Positions 1 through 7,699 of a DNA stretch of 64,000 nt are shown here, piece after piece. The stretch's first letter is position 1. Each line of letters opens with the position of its first letter. Location: NCBI RefSeq assembly GCF_000186865.1, contig NW_008705561.1:769168-833167 (forward strand), read 5' to 3'. Under the pieces are notes generated by a model, which saw only the letters and a list, made by a program, of their open reading frames with translations, was not told the origin of the DNA and did not search any database. The position numbers and the translations under genes were made by a program. Source of the DNA: Aureococcus anophagefferens. Lineage: Eukaryota > Sar > Pelagophyceae > Pelagomonadales > Pelagomonadaceae.

Positions 1-125
1 TTGTGCCGGTGGAGGAGCGCGCCGAGCACGAAGCCGCTGCTCAGCTCGCCGGCGAGCGTCGTCTCCGTGAGCGGCGGGTCGAGCTGGAGCTCCTCGTTGA
101 CCCAGCCGATGAGGATGGACGTCAT
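1..125 (-). CDS. SPEF2/KPL2-like CH-domain protein, N-terminal fragment
   Basis: The minus strand opens with ATG at 125 and stays open to the window edge (41 codons), giving a peptide beginning MTSILIGWVNEELQL and continuing to SSGFVLGALLHRH. This pattern (short lead, Trp-Val/Leu-Asn-x-Glu-Leu, then SSGxxxGxxLH) matches the start of the CH-like domain of SPEF2/KPL2 and CPC1, central-pair proteins of motile cilia. The gene is cut by the window edge, so only the first helix pair is visible. It is divergent from the neuroguidin-like gene that starts 165 bp away. Another CH-like axonemal protein is possible. Confidence 0.5.
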   Translation of the reverse strand, partial: MTSILIGWVNEELQLDPPLTETTLAGELSSGFVLGALLHRH

Positions 126-289
126 GGTCGAACGCCGCCCCGCCGGGCCACGGCCCACGGGGACTAGCGGCGCGCGTCAAAGACGATGGGCGCTCGTTAT
201 CTCGATGGCTGCCGGCGCGTATCGATAGCGTCCTGTATCTTCACCTTGATGGTAGCCGTTGCCGCCTGCTCGGGCGATCGCAAAGCGTA

Positions 290-1114
290 ATGGCCGAAGC
301 CGACGTCGAGGACCTCGCGTCGCGGGCCTCGCAGCTCGCGACGCGCGTCTCCAACCGCGCGGGCGCCCTGCGCGACGACGGCGACGACTGGGCGCCCTGC
401 GACGACGACGACGCGTCCTACTTTGTCCTGAAGCAGGAGCTCCTGACGTCCTACTGCGCGCTCCTGAGCTACTACGTGCTGCGCAAGGCCAAGGGCCTGT
501 CCGTCGCGGACCACCCCGTGCTCCAGCGGCTCTACGAGCTGCGCGTCGTCTTCGAGAAGCTGCGGCTGCTCGACCCGAAGCTGCGCCACCAGCTCGACAA
601 GGTCCTGAGCCGCGCGGACTCGGACGCCGCGGCGCTCCGCGCGGACGCCGCGGCCCTCGCCGCGAGCGCCGACGCCGCCGCCGCCGCGCCCGACGCGGCC
701 GCCGGCGAGGCCGGCGACGGCGTCTACCGCGCGCCGCGCCACGCGGCCGCGCGCTACGGCGGCGGCGGCGGCGACGACGACGACGACGACTCGGACGGCG
801 ACGGCGCGGCGCCGCCGCCGCCGCGCGAGGACGCCTCGGGCGAGCGCACGCAGCGCAACACGCGCGCGCGCCGCGCGGAGATCGCGCGCCTCGTCCGCGC
901 GGACGCGGACCAGCCCGAGCTCGCGAGCTCGGGCGGCGTCCACGACGCGCTCGGCACGGGCAAGAAGGCCGCGAAGCGCGACCGCCGCCGCAAGGAGATG
1001 CAGGAGCAGGAGAAGTTCGAGGAGGACCGCTTCATGCGCGTCGACACGAACAAGAAGCTCAAGAAGAAGCGCAAGACGGCGGACTTCGCGAGCTCGCTCG
1101 ACGACCTCTTGTAG
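290..1114 (+). CDS. Neuroguidin / Lcp5-like Sas10 family protein
   Basis: A 274-residue protein with the Sas10/Utp3/C1D signature at about residues 45-105: LLSYYVLRKAKGLS, then DHPVLQRLYELRVVFEKL and a RHQLDKVL helix. Members are U3 snoRNP/SSU processome factors (Lcp5) or the related neuroguidin, acting in the nucleolus in 18S rRNA processing. The middle is Ala-rich and acidic (a run of Asp near residue 165). The C-terminus is basic (RDRRRKEMQEQEKFEEDRF, then KKLKKKRK), as in the family. The start is the first ATG in frame. No intron is needed. The antisense frames over this gene are GC-bias shadows. Confidence 0.85.
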   Translation: MAEADVEDLASRASQLATRVSNRAGALRDDGDDWAPCDDDDASYFVLKQELLTSYCALLSYYVLRKAKGLSVADHPVLQRLYELRVVFEKLRLLDPKLRHQLDKVLSRADSDAAALRADAAALAASADAAAAAPDAAAGEAGDGVYRAPRHAAARYGGGGGDDDDDDSDGDGAAPPPPREDASGERTQRNTRARRAEIARLVRADADQPELASSGGVHDALGTGKKAAKRDRRRKEMQEQEKFEEDRFMRVDTNKKLKKKRKTADFASSLDDLL

Positions 1115-1316
1115 TAACTAAAAGGCTTCGCTTTCTCTCACGCTCAGCCCTCCTAGCGGCCGGCTCGATCGACATCGACGGACGCCTCGGACCGACGGAC
1201 GGGTTCAACGTGCGCGCTCCGAGCGAATGATTGAAGCTCGCCGCGGACGACGTCGAGCTCGCGCCAAGCCCAGCGTCAATCGAGTGTGCGGTCGCCCGCG
1301 CCGCGACCCGACGACC

Positions 1317-2297
1317 ATGGCGGTCCGCATCGTCGTCGCCGCCGCGCTCACCGCGGCCCTATCGAGTGCCTTGCGGCCGAGCCGACCACACCTGACGGCG
1401 CGCGCGACGGTGCTCGGGAGCGAGCTCGCCGAGACGAAGAGCGAGTCGACGGCGCTCGCCGTGGGCCTGCCCAAGGTCATCACCATCGACCCCTGCGAGC
1501 TCCTCGTGGAGTCGAGCGTGCCCGTGAGCCTCCTCTACCGCGACGCGCTCCTCGTCGCGACGGGGCTCATGCTGCCGCGGCCCGACGTCTTTCAGGACGC
1601 GTTCGACGCGGCCAAGGCCGCGGCGCCGCCGAGGTTCGGCGCGGGCGTGGAGCGGTCCGACACCTGGTGGCGCCGCGTGACCCTGGCGACCTACGACGCC
1701 GTCCTCCGCAACGGGCTCTACGACGACGACGAGCTCGCGGCCTTCGACAAGGCCTTCGACGGCCTCTTCGACGAGCTCCAGGGGTCCCTGCTGGTCGGGC
1801 CCGAGGCCTGGGACGTGGCGCCGGACGCGCCGCGGCTGCTCGCCGCCCTGCGCGAGTGGCGCGACCTCGGCGGCGGGCCGCGCGTCGCGGCCGTGTCGAC
1901 GTCGTTCGACGAGCGGCTGCCGGCGCTCCTCGAGAACCTCCTCGGCGCCGACGTCGTCGCGTCGACCTTCGACTTCGTCGTGTCCGCGACCGAGGGCGAC
2001 GCGTCGCCCTTCGAGGCCGCGGGCGCGAAGCACGGCGTCGACGACGCCGCGTGCGTCCACGTGTCGCGCGCGCCCGCGCCGGGCTGCCCCTGCCCGGCGC
2101 TCCTCGTCGACACGGGCGAGCCCGTCAACGAGCTCCGCCACCCGGAGGCCCGCACGTCCCTCCTCGACCTCCTCGACGACTGGAACCTCTCCCGCGAAGA
2201 CGGCGACGACATCGTCCTCACGAGCCGCGCGTACTCCGTCTACGACGCGGAGCCCGTCAAGCGCGAGGGGCCCCAGAACCCGCTCTGCGACCCGTGA
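1317..2297 (+). CDS. HAD-like hydrolase (HDHD3/REG-2 type) with N-terminal targeting peptide
   Basis: A 326-residue protein. After a hydrophobic leader (MAVRIVVAAALTAALSSALRP) comes a HAD-like core: VITIDPCELLVES aligns with motif I of the REG-2/HDHD3 branch, DTWWRRVTLATYDAV with the helical cap, VAAVSTSFDERL with motif II (Ser/Thr) and CPALLVDTGEP with the late Asp motif. The first Asp of motif I is kept, but the second acid and the following Thr are not, so phosphatase activity is doubtful. The leader followed by Leu-Arg-Pro resembles a stramenopile secretory or plastid presequence. I chose ATG 1317 over upstream non-ATG codons because it gives this leader. Confidence 0.65.
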   Translation: MAVRIVVAAALTAALSSALRPSRPHLTARATVLGSELAETKSESTALAVGLPKVITIDPCELLVESSVPVSLLYRDALLVATGLMLPRPDVFQDAFDAAKAAAPPRFGAGVERSDTWWRRVTLATYDAVLRNGLYDDDELAAFDKAFDGLFDELQGSLLVGPEAWDVAPDAPRLLAALREWRDLGGGPRVAAVSTSFDERLPALLENLLGADVVASTFDFVVSATEGDASPFEAAGAKHGVDDAACVHVSRAPAPGCPCPALLVDTGEPVNELRHPEARTSLLDLLDDWNLSREDGDDIVLTSRAYSVYDAEPVKREGPQNPLCDP

Positions 2298-2741
2298 GGA
2301 CCAGCACATAGAAGCCCCCCCTAAGACCACGATCCCACTCCCGGTTTCTCGCGCGCGACTCGGGCCGCGCCGCGATCATCGTGCTTCGCGGCGGCGGTCT
2401 CGCGCGCAGCGCCGACCTTCCTTCTTCGTGGTTTTTCGCATCGGCAGTCTACGTGGCATGGAGGGGGCTACATGGTGACGGCGCCTCGGAGGCGCAACAT
2501 CACCTTGAACTACAACATGCCATTCAACATGTCCACCTCAGCCCCATCGATGCCTGCATGCTCTTCGTAGCGGTAGCGACGCGCTCTTTCGCTCTGCGTG
2601 AAGCGCAAACGCGCCCAGTTCGCTGTCGGAGACGTCGACGGCGGCTCGGTGCCTGAAGCCTTCATCTCCAGCGCGTGAAGTGCTGCGTCGCCCGCCGTGC
2701 CGTCGCGTAGCGATACATGCGGTGACGCGCCGCCGCCACCG

Positions 2742-3556
2742 ATGTCGGAGGCGCCGCTCTGGCAGGCCGTCGTCTGCGGCTGCGCCGGCGGGGGAGGCGC
2801 GACGCTCGTGGGGCATCCCCTCGAGACGATGAAAGCCCGAGTCCAGATGGGCCTCCCGAGCTGGCCGGGGCTCCGCGGGCTCTACGTGGGCCTCGCGGCG
2901 CCCATCCTGGGCAACGTGCCCTTCTGGGCCTGCTACTTCGCGAGCTACCGGGCCGCGCAGCGGCACGTCGCTCCGTACTTCGGCGACGACACCGCGGCCG
3001 CGCAGCTCGCCGTCGGCGCCGTCGCCGGCGCCGCGTCGGCCGTGGCGCTGACGCCCATCGACGCCGTCAAGGTCACGGCCCAGGTCGACCAGGTGTCGAC
3101 GGCCGCCGCGTTCCGGCGGCTCCGGGAGCGGCGCGAGCTCTTCCGGGCGCTTTTGCCGACGGTCGTCCGCATGATCCCCTCGACGGCCGTGCGCTCGTTC
3201 TGTGTCGACATTTGTTTTCGCGCGACATCAATTCGCCGCAGGTCTTCTTCTACGCGCACGACGCGGCGTCGCGGCGCGGCTGGTCGCCGTTCCTCGCGGG
3301 CGGCCTCGCGGGCGTCGCCGAGTGGACCTTCATTCTGCCCGTGGACACGGTGAAGACGCGCTTCACCATGCTGCGCCACGCGTCGCTCGCGGCCGTCGTG
3401 CGGGGCGTCTGGCGCGAGGGCGGCGTCCCCGCGTTCTACCGCGGCCTCGGGCCGACGCTCGCGCGGTCCTTCCCGGCCAACGGCGCGGCCTTCGTCTGCA
3501 TCGACGGCATCGACCGCTACTGCTTCCGCGACGCGCGCGAGGTCAGGCTGCGATGA
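2742..3556 (+). CDS. Mitochondrial carrier family (SLC25) protein, two exons
   Basis: Joined coding exons 2742-3203 and 3242-3556 give 258 residues with the three carrier repeats. The signature motifs are PLETMKARVQ, PIDAVKVTAQ and PVDTVKTRF, each with the Pro-x-Asp/Glu-x-x-Lys pattern of SLC25 transporters in the inner mitochondrial membrane. The substrate cannot be read from sequence; the compact length resembles SLC25A45/47/48-type carriers. The 38-nt intron 3204-3241 (GTCGAC...CGCAG) restores the frame into VFFYAHDAA, the fourth helix. An alternative donor at 3189 would remove five residues. The last 48 bases are part of a 65-bp tandem duplication that includes the stop codon. Confidence 0.8.
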
Positions 3557-3638
3557 CGCGAGTAAAAAGGGAAATCGACCGCTACTGCTTCCGCGACGCG
3601 CGCGAGGTCAGGTTGCGATGACGCGAGTAAAAAGGGGA
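3509..3638. repeat. 65-bp tandem duplication across the carrier stop codon
   Basis: Bases 3509-3573 recur at 3574-3638 with one clear internal mismatch (C at 3548, T at 3613) and a small difference at the end. The unit holds the last codons and TGA stop of the carrier gene, so the second copy is a non-coding duplicate of the C-terminus. Its near identity suggests it is recent. Confidence 0.9.
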
Positions 3639-3711
3639 AGTTGAACGACAACTCGAACAGTTGCAGCTCAGGTTGCAGCTGCGGAATTAGCTGCGTCGGG
3701 GCAGCTATGCG

Positions 3712-4677
3712 ATGCTGCCCGTCGTCCGCCAGCGGGGCAGCTATGCGGTGCTGCCCATCGTCCTGGCGGCGGTCGCGGCCGCCGGCGCGGACCCCGAGGC
3801 GTGCCGGCGGTCGTCGCGCGTCGATCCGTGGGTGCCGCGCGCCGCGCTTGCGCGGTCCCTCGCCCACCACAAGAACCGCTGCCTCGCGGACCACACCGAC
3901 GCCGCGCGCGTGCGCCGCGCGCCGGCGGCCTGCGACATAAGCATGGACGCCGTCGCGCGCTGCCTGCGCGAGCGCCACGGCGTCCGGCGCGTCGTCCTCG
4001 TCGGCGACTCGATCACGGGCCAGCTCTGGGGCTCGCCGCTCTGCGAGCGCGCGACCGAGCGCGGCTTCGGCGCCGGAGGCGCGACCGCGAACGTCACCGC
4101 CCTCGGCGACGCCTTCGCCGTCGCCACCGCGCGCCGCGGCGCCGTCGAGTGGTCCTACACGCGGCTGCGCGGCAAGCAGACGGCGGAGCGCTACGCGGCC
4201 GCGCTGGACGCCGCGGCCGCCGAGTTTTACGACGAGCCCGCGCTGTGGGTCGCGAACTTCGGGCTCTGGCACCTCGTCTGCGACGACGACGAACGGCCGC
4301 CGGAGGCCTGCGTCGATGCCGACTACGAAGCCCGCGTCGCCGACGCGCTCGCGACGCTGGCGCGACGCGCGCGCGGGCCGATCCTGTGGCGCGCGACGAC
4401 GGCGGTGCACCGCGAGCTCTTTCCCCGGAAGATGGCGCCGCGCGACGTCCGCAAGTTCCGCGGCTTCGACAACGGCGCGGTGGCGCGGCTCAACGCGGCG
4501 GCGGCACGGGCGGCGGCGCGTTTCTCGCCGCGGGTGGTCGTCGAGGCGGCGCCGGACGCGTTCAATCTCACCGTCGACCGCGGCGACGGCCACCTCCGCG
4601 GCGACGCGCGCCACTACGGCTCGGGGGTGCTGAAGACCCTCGAGACGAAGCTGTTTTTGGACGTTTGTGTGGGGTAA
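3712..4677 (+). CDS. Secreted SGNH/PC-esterase-like protein
   Basis: A 321-residue protein with a hydrophobic leader (SYAVLPIVLAAVAAAGA). It has the SGNH/PC-esterase layout: VVLVGDSITGQLWG (GDS nucleophile block, about residue 101), WVANFGLWHL in the position of the conserved Asn/His block, and a C-terminal RGDGHLRGDARHYG, an Asp-x-x-His-type pair. The PC-esterase group includes PMR5/TBL polysaccharide O-acetyltransferases and CASD1-like sialate acetyltransferases. A role in acetylating or deacetylating extracellular glycans is inferred. The leader region holds two near-copies of a short GGCAGCTATGCG motif at about 3696 and 3734, so the exact start is uncertain. Confidence 0.6.
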   Translation: MLPVVRQRGSYAVLPIVLAAVAAAGADPEACRRSSRVDPWVPRAALARSLAHHKNRCLADHTDAARVRRAPAACDISMDAVARCLRERHGVRRVVLVGDSITGQLWGSPLCERATERGFGAGGATANVTALGDAFAVATARRGAVEWSYTRLRGKQTAERYAAALDAAAAEFYDEPALWVANFGLWHLVCDDDERPPEACVDADYEARVADALATLARRARGPILWRATTAVHRELFPRKMAPRDVRKFRGFDNGAVARLNAAAARAAARFSPRVVVEAAPDAFNLTVDRGDGHLRGDARHYGSGVLKTLETKLFLDVCVG

Positions 4678-4796
4678 TGAATTTTGTTGAAGCGGGGCTG
4701 AACAGGAGTTGACCTTTTTCTAGGCACCACCGCGCTCGTGCGCCGCACGGTGACACCTCACAACTTGACCGCAGCGCTGCGCCAGCGTCGACGCCG

Positions 4797-6077
4797 ATGC
4801 ACGCAGCGATGCTGCGCTGGTCGGCGCTCCTCACTTTAAGCACAACCCTCGCGGCGAGCCCGTCGGCGGGCTGCGACCTGGACACCCAGGCGGGCGCGCA
4901 GACGCTGGTCCTGCCCTTCGCGTCCGGCACCTACGAGCACGCCATCGCCGTGCCCGACGGCTTCGCGGGGCCGCGGCCCTTGCTGCTCTACCTCCACGGC
5001 TGGGGCGGCGATTCCGGCGAGTGCGGCGCGACGTGCGGCCGCGCGACCGACCGCGGCTTCGTCGCCGTCGCGCTCACGGGCGTCGGACCGTCCGGCTGGT
5101 CGAGCTGGAACTCGCCCGGCGCGGGCGATCCGGCGACCTGCGCGCCGGGGACGCCGGACTTCTGCCACAAGTACGCGTCGTGCGACTGCGGAGAGCCGGC
5201 GTGCGACTGGGCGACGTGCGAGGACTCGACGTCGCAGATCCTCGAGGTCTACGAGGCCGTCGTCGCGGCCTATTGCGTCGACTTGGACCGCGTCTGGGCC
5301 ATGGGCTGCTCCAACGGCGGCATGATGGTCCACGGCCTCGCGTCCGACGAGCGAAGCGCGCCGCTGCTCGCCGGCGTCGCGACGGCCGTCGGGCTGCCCC
5401 ACGCCCACCACAACCGAGAGCCCGCGACGCCGATGCACTACGTCGGCTACTGGGGCGCGTCCGACAGGGTCGTGCCGCCGCTGTCGAACACGGACGACGA
5501 GGACATGAGCGTCGACACCGACGGCTGGTACTACAGCACGGCGCGCAACACGACGGACCTCTGGGCGGCCTCCATGCGCTGCGGCGCGCGCGAGGCCTAC
5601 GCGGCGACGAGCATGGACTGCACCGCCGCGTCGCACTGCGACGGCGGCGCGGACGTCGTCGAGTGCCTCTTCGACGGGGGCCACCGGTGCGGGCGGCCCT
5701 ACATGGACGACCTCGTCTTCGACTTCATGGAGCCGCGGTCGAGGGCGGCCGCGACGCCGACGGCGGCGCCCACGGACGGCGCGTGCGACGACGACGCGGG
5801 CTGGTTCTTCAAGAAGAAGTACAAGGGCTGCGACTGGGTCGCGAACAATCCGGGCAAGCGCTGCGAGAAATCGGGCGCGACGGCCGCGTGCCCTTCCGCT
5901 TGCGACGTGGGCGACTGCTGCGACGACGACGCGACCTGGTATTCAAAGAAGACGAACCGCGATTGCGCATGGGTCGCGAAGAAGGCGAACAAGCGCTGCA
6001 AGAAGAAGAGCGCGGGAAAAATCAAGGCGACTGTCGCGTGTTCCGAGGCCTGCGGCACCTGCCGCGAGCCGCCGTAA
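4797..6077 (+). CDS. Secreted CE1/LpqC-like esterase with two C-terminal Cys-rich modules
   Basis: A 426-residue protein with a signal peptide (LRWSALLTLSTTLAASPSAG). The core resembles polyhydroxybutyrate-depolymerase/feruloyl-esterase (CE1, LpqC) alpha/beta hydrolases: oxyanion block LLLYLHGWGG (about 62-71), nucleophile elbow MGCSNGG (Ser172), Asp in YWGASDRVV and His in FDGGHRCG. After a PTAAPT linker come two similar modules of about 45 residues starting CDDDAGWFFKKKYKGCDW and CDDDATWYSKKTNRDCAW. These ShK-like Cys-rich repeats are common at the ends of secreted proteins in heterokont algae. The natural substrate, perhaps an ester-linked cell-wall component, is unknown. Confidence 0.75.
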   Translation: MHAAMLRWSALLTLSTTLAASPSAGCDLDTQAGAQTLVLPFASGTYEHAIAVPDGFAGPRPLLLYLHGWGGDSGECGATCGRATDRGFVAVALTGVGPSGWSSWNSPGAGDPATCAPGTPDFCHKYASCDCGEPACDWATCEDSTSQILEVYEAVVAAYCVDLDRVWAMGCSNGGMMVHGLASDERSAPLLAGVATAVGLPHAHHNREPATPMHYVGYWGASDRVVPPLSNTDDEDMSVDTDGWYYSTARNTTDLWAASMRCGAREAYAATSMDCTAASHCDGGADVVECLFDGGHRCGRPYMDDLVFDFMEPRSRAAATPTAAPTDGACDDDAGWFFKKKYKGCDWVANNPGKRCEKSGATAACPSACDVGDCCDDDATWYSKKTNRDCAWVAKKANKRCKKKSAGKIKATVACSEACGTCREPP

Positions 6078-6281
6078 GTTTCCTATCCCGTGAGCCCGGC
6101 GGCACCACTCCGGCGCACGCCAGCTGGGCGCGGCCGCTCCGAGCCGCTTGGAGCCGCGGCGCGGCGCGCCTCTCGCCTTCAACATGCTTCAAGTTAGTGC
6201 AAACTGAGAGCGACGTCCGCGGCATTCCTCTCTCGTCATTCGCGTCCACCCCGGGGCGGCTGCCCCGCCCCGACTCCCGCG

Positions 6282-6749
6282 ATGAGTCGGGCCCGGGCGA
6301 GCTCGGCCCGGAGGCACGACCTCTTCGGGGAACTGGGCTGCTTCTGCGGCTTCGAGACCGCCCTCACATGCGAGGGCAGCGGCCCCGCCGGCGGGCAGCT
6401 GGGAATAGAATACAGGAACCCGGAGGTCGACTACTCGAGCCCCCTGGGCCTCCACTTCGACGACGACTTCGACGAGGTGCTCCTCGACGGGCGCGGGGAG
6501 ACGGCGGTCCGCGTCGACGACGGCCAGCTCGCCGTGGACCTCGACCAGCTCGTCGAGCCCTACTCGCTCCTCGCGGACAAGCCGCCGCTGCCGCGCGCGG
6601 AGCCCGCGGGGGCGCCGGCGATCGCCGAGGTCTCGGCCGCCGCCGACGAGCCGTCGACGCCGCCCGCGCCGGCGCCCAGGCCGCCGAAGAAGGGCGCGCG
6701 CGTCCGCGCGATCTGGCGCAAGATGACGGGCGGCGGCGACGTCGCGTAG
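6282..6749 (+). CDS. Hypothetical protein, 155 aa
   Basis: This open frame begins at ATG 6282 and encodes a 155-residue protein I do not recognise. It has an acidic middle (HFDDDFDEVLLDGRG), a Pro/Ala-rich segment and a basic tail (PRPPKKGARVRAIWRK). No signal peptide, membrane segment or known motif is visible. Its codon choice (GC-ending codons in a plausible amino-acid mix) resembles its neighbours, and opposing frames are poorer. It sits between the esterase and the convergent uL24 gene, whose stop is 67 bp beyond its own. Confidence 0.45.
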   Translation: MSRARASSARRHDLFGELGCFCGFETALTCEGSGPAGGQLGIEYRNPEVDYSSPLGLHFDDDFDEVLLDGRGETAVRVDDGQLAVDLDQLVEPYSLLADKPPLPRAEPAGAPAIAEVSAAADEPSTPPAPAPRPPKKGARVRAIWRKMTGGGDVA

Positions 6750-6815
6750 CGCCGAGCGCTGTGTGCCGTGTAGTAACTAGGGATGTGTCATAGAACGAGA
6801 GACGATCGGGGAGTT

Positions 6816-7391
6816 TTACACTTCCGGGCGGCCGAGGGGGCCGGGCTCGAGCCACGCGGCCGCGTCCGCGTCCGGGTCGTAGGTCACGGCGAGGACGTCG
6901 GCCTCGTCCGTGTCCTTGGGCCCCGGCACGCCCGGCGTCCGCGGGGTGTGCCGCTCCTTGAGGACCTCGGGCAGCTCGATGATCGCGCCGGATCGCACGG
7001 CGACGCGGACGCGCGTGCCGTCGTCGAGGAAGCGGCGCGCGACGCGCGTCGGCAGCGACGTCACGGGGCAGACGAGGTTCACGTTCGAGTAGTGCACGGA
7101 GCAGGGCGCCGCCGTCTTCACCTTGACCTTCTCCTCGTCGCCGGGCGCGTAGAGCATGCGGTCGCGGACGTTGACGCCCTCGACGATGAGCCGGTTGCTC
7201 TGGCGCAGCACGTGCTGGACGACGCCGCTCTGGCCCCGGTGGCGGCCGTTGACGACGACGACCTTGTCGCCCCGCACGATGCTCCAGCGGTGGTTCGGCT
7301 CCACGGGCTTGCGCCGCTTGCCCCGGGCCCAGGGGAAGGACCGGATCGGCCGCTGCTCGAGGTACTGGGCGACCTTGGACACGCCGCTCAT
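6816..7391 (-). CDS. Organellar ribosomal protein uL24 (L24, KOW motif)
   Basis: A 191-residue protein with the KOW motif of ribosomal protein L24: HRWSIVRGDKVVVVNGRHRGQSGVVQHVL at about residues 34-62, then NRLIVEGVNVRDRML, matching bacterial-type L24. The C-terminal extension (SLPTRVARRFLDDGTRVRV and beyond) resembles mitochondrial MRPL24, so a mitochondrial or plastid large-subunit protein is likely. The ATG at 7391 (MSGVSKVAQY) is the first true Met; the longer frame begins with GTG. It is divergent from the GBP-like gene, with about 310 bp between the starts. Confidence 0.85.
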   Translation of the reverse strand: MSGVSKVAQYLEQRPIRSFPWARGKRRKPVEPNHRWSIVRGDKVVVVNGRHRGQSGVVQHVLRQSNRLIVEGVNVRDRMLYAPGDEEKVKVKTAAPCSVHYSNVNLVCPVTSLPTRVARRFLDDGTRVRVAVRSGAIIELPEVLKERHTPRTPGVPGPKDTDEADVLAVTYDPDADAAAWLEPGPLGRPEV

Positions 7392-7699
7392 CGTCACGGC
7401 GCGTCGCTACCGGACCAACGCTAAATGAAACGTAGTCGCCGACGTAGTTGTAGCGGTGCGACGCGCACGTGCCGTATCAGGTGCGCGCGGGCGTCGCGGT
7501 GACGGCCACCACGCTCACGGCCGCGATGAGCTCAGGTGGCGCGCCGACGCTCCGTGTGCGCCTGCGAGATGCCTGCGGCAAATCCGAGCTCATCACCATC
7601 TCCATCGTGAGGCGGGCGCCGACGCTGTCGTCTCCGCGTACAACTCGGCGTTGACGCGTGCAAATTAATCGAGCATCACCTCCGTGCGCAGACGCAGCC
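7392..7699. other. Divergent intergenic region between uL24 and GBP-like genes
   Basis: About 308 bases separate two divergent starts. I see no convincing coding exon, tRNA or repeat. The small open frames here lack family resemblance and overlap each other in several phases. It presumably holds both promoters, but I can point to no specific element. Confidence 0.5.

Noticed and set aside
1227..1316. 30-residue upstream extension of the HAD-like protein
   Set aside because: Highly basic with no conserved character; starting at 1317 yields a proper leader peptide.
2381..2656. 91-codon frame upstream of the carrier
   Set aside because: Lacks motifs, composition is irregular and it overlaps a likely 5' region of the carrier gene.
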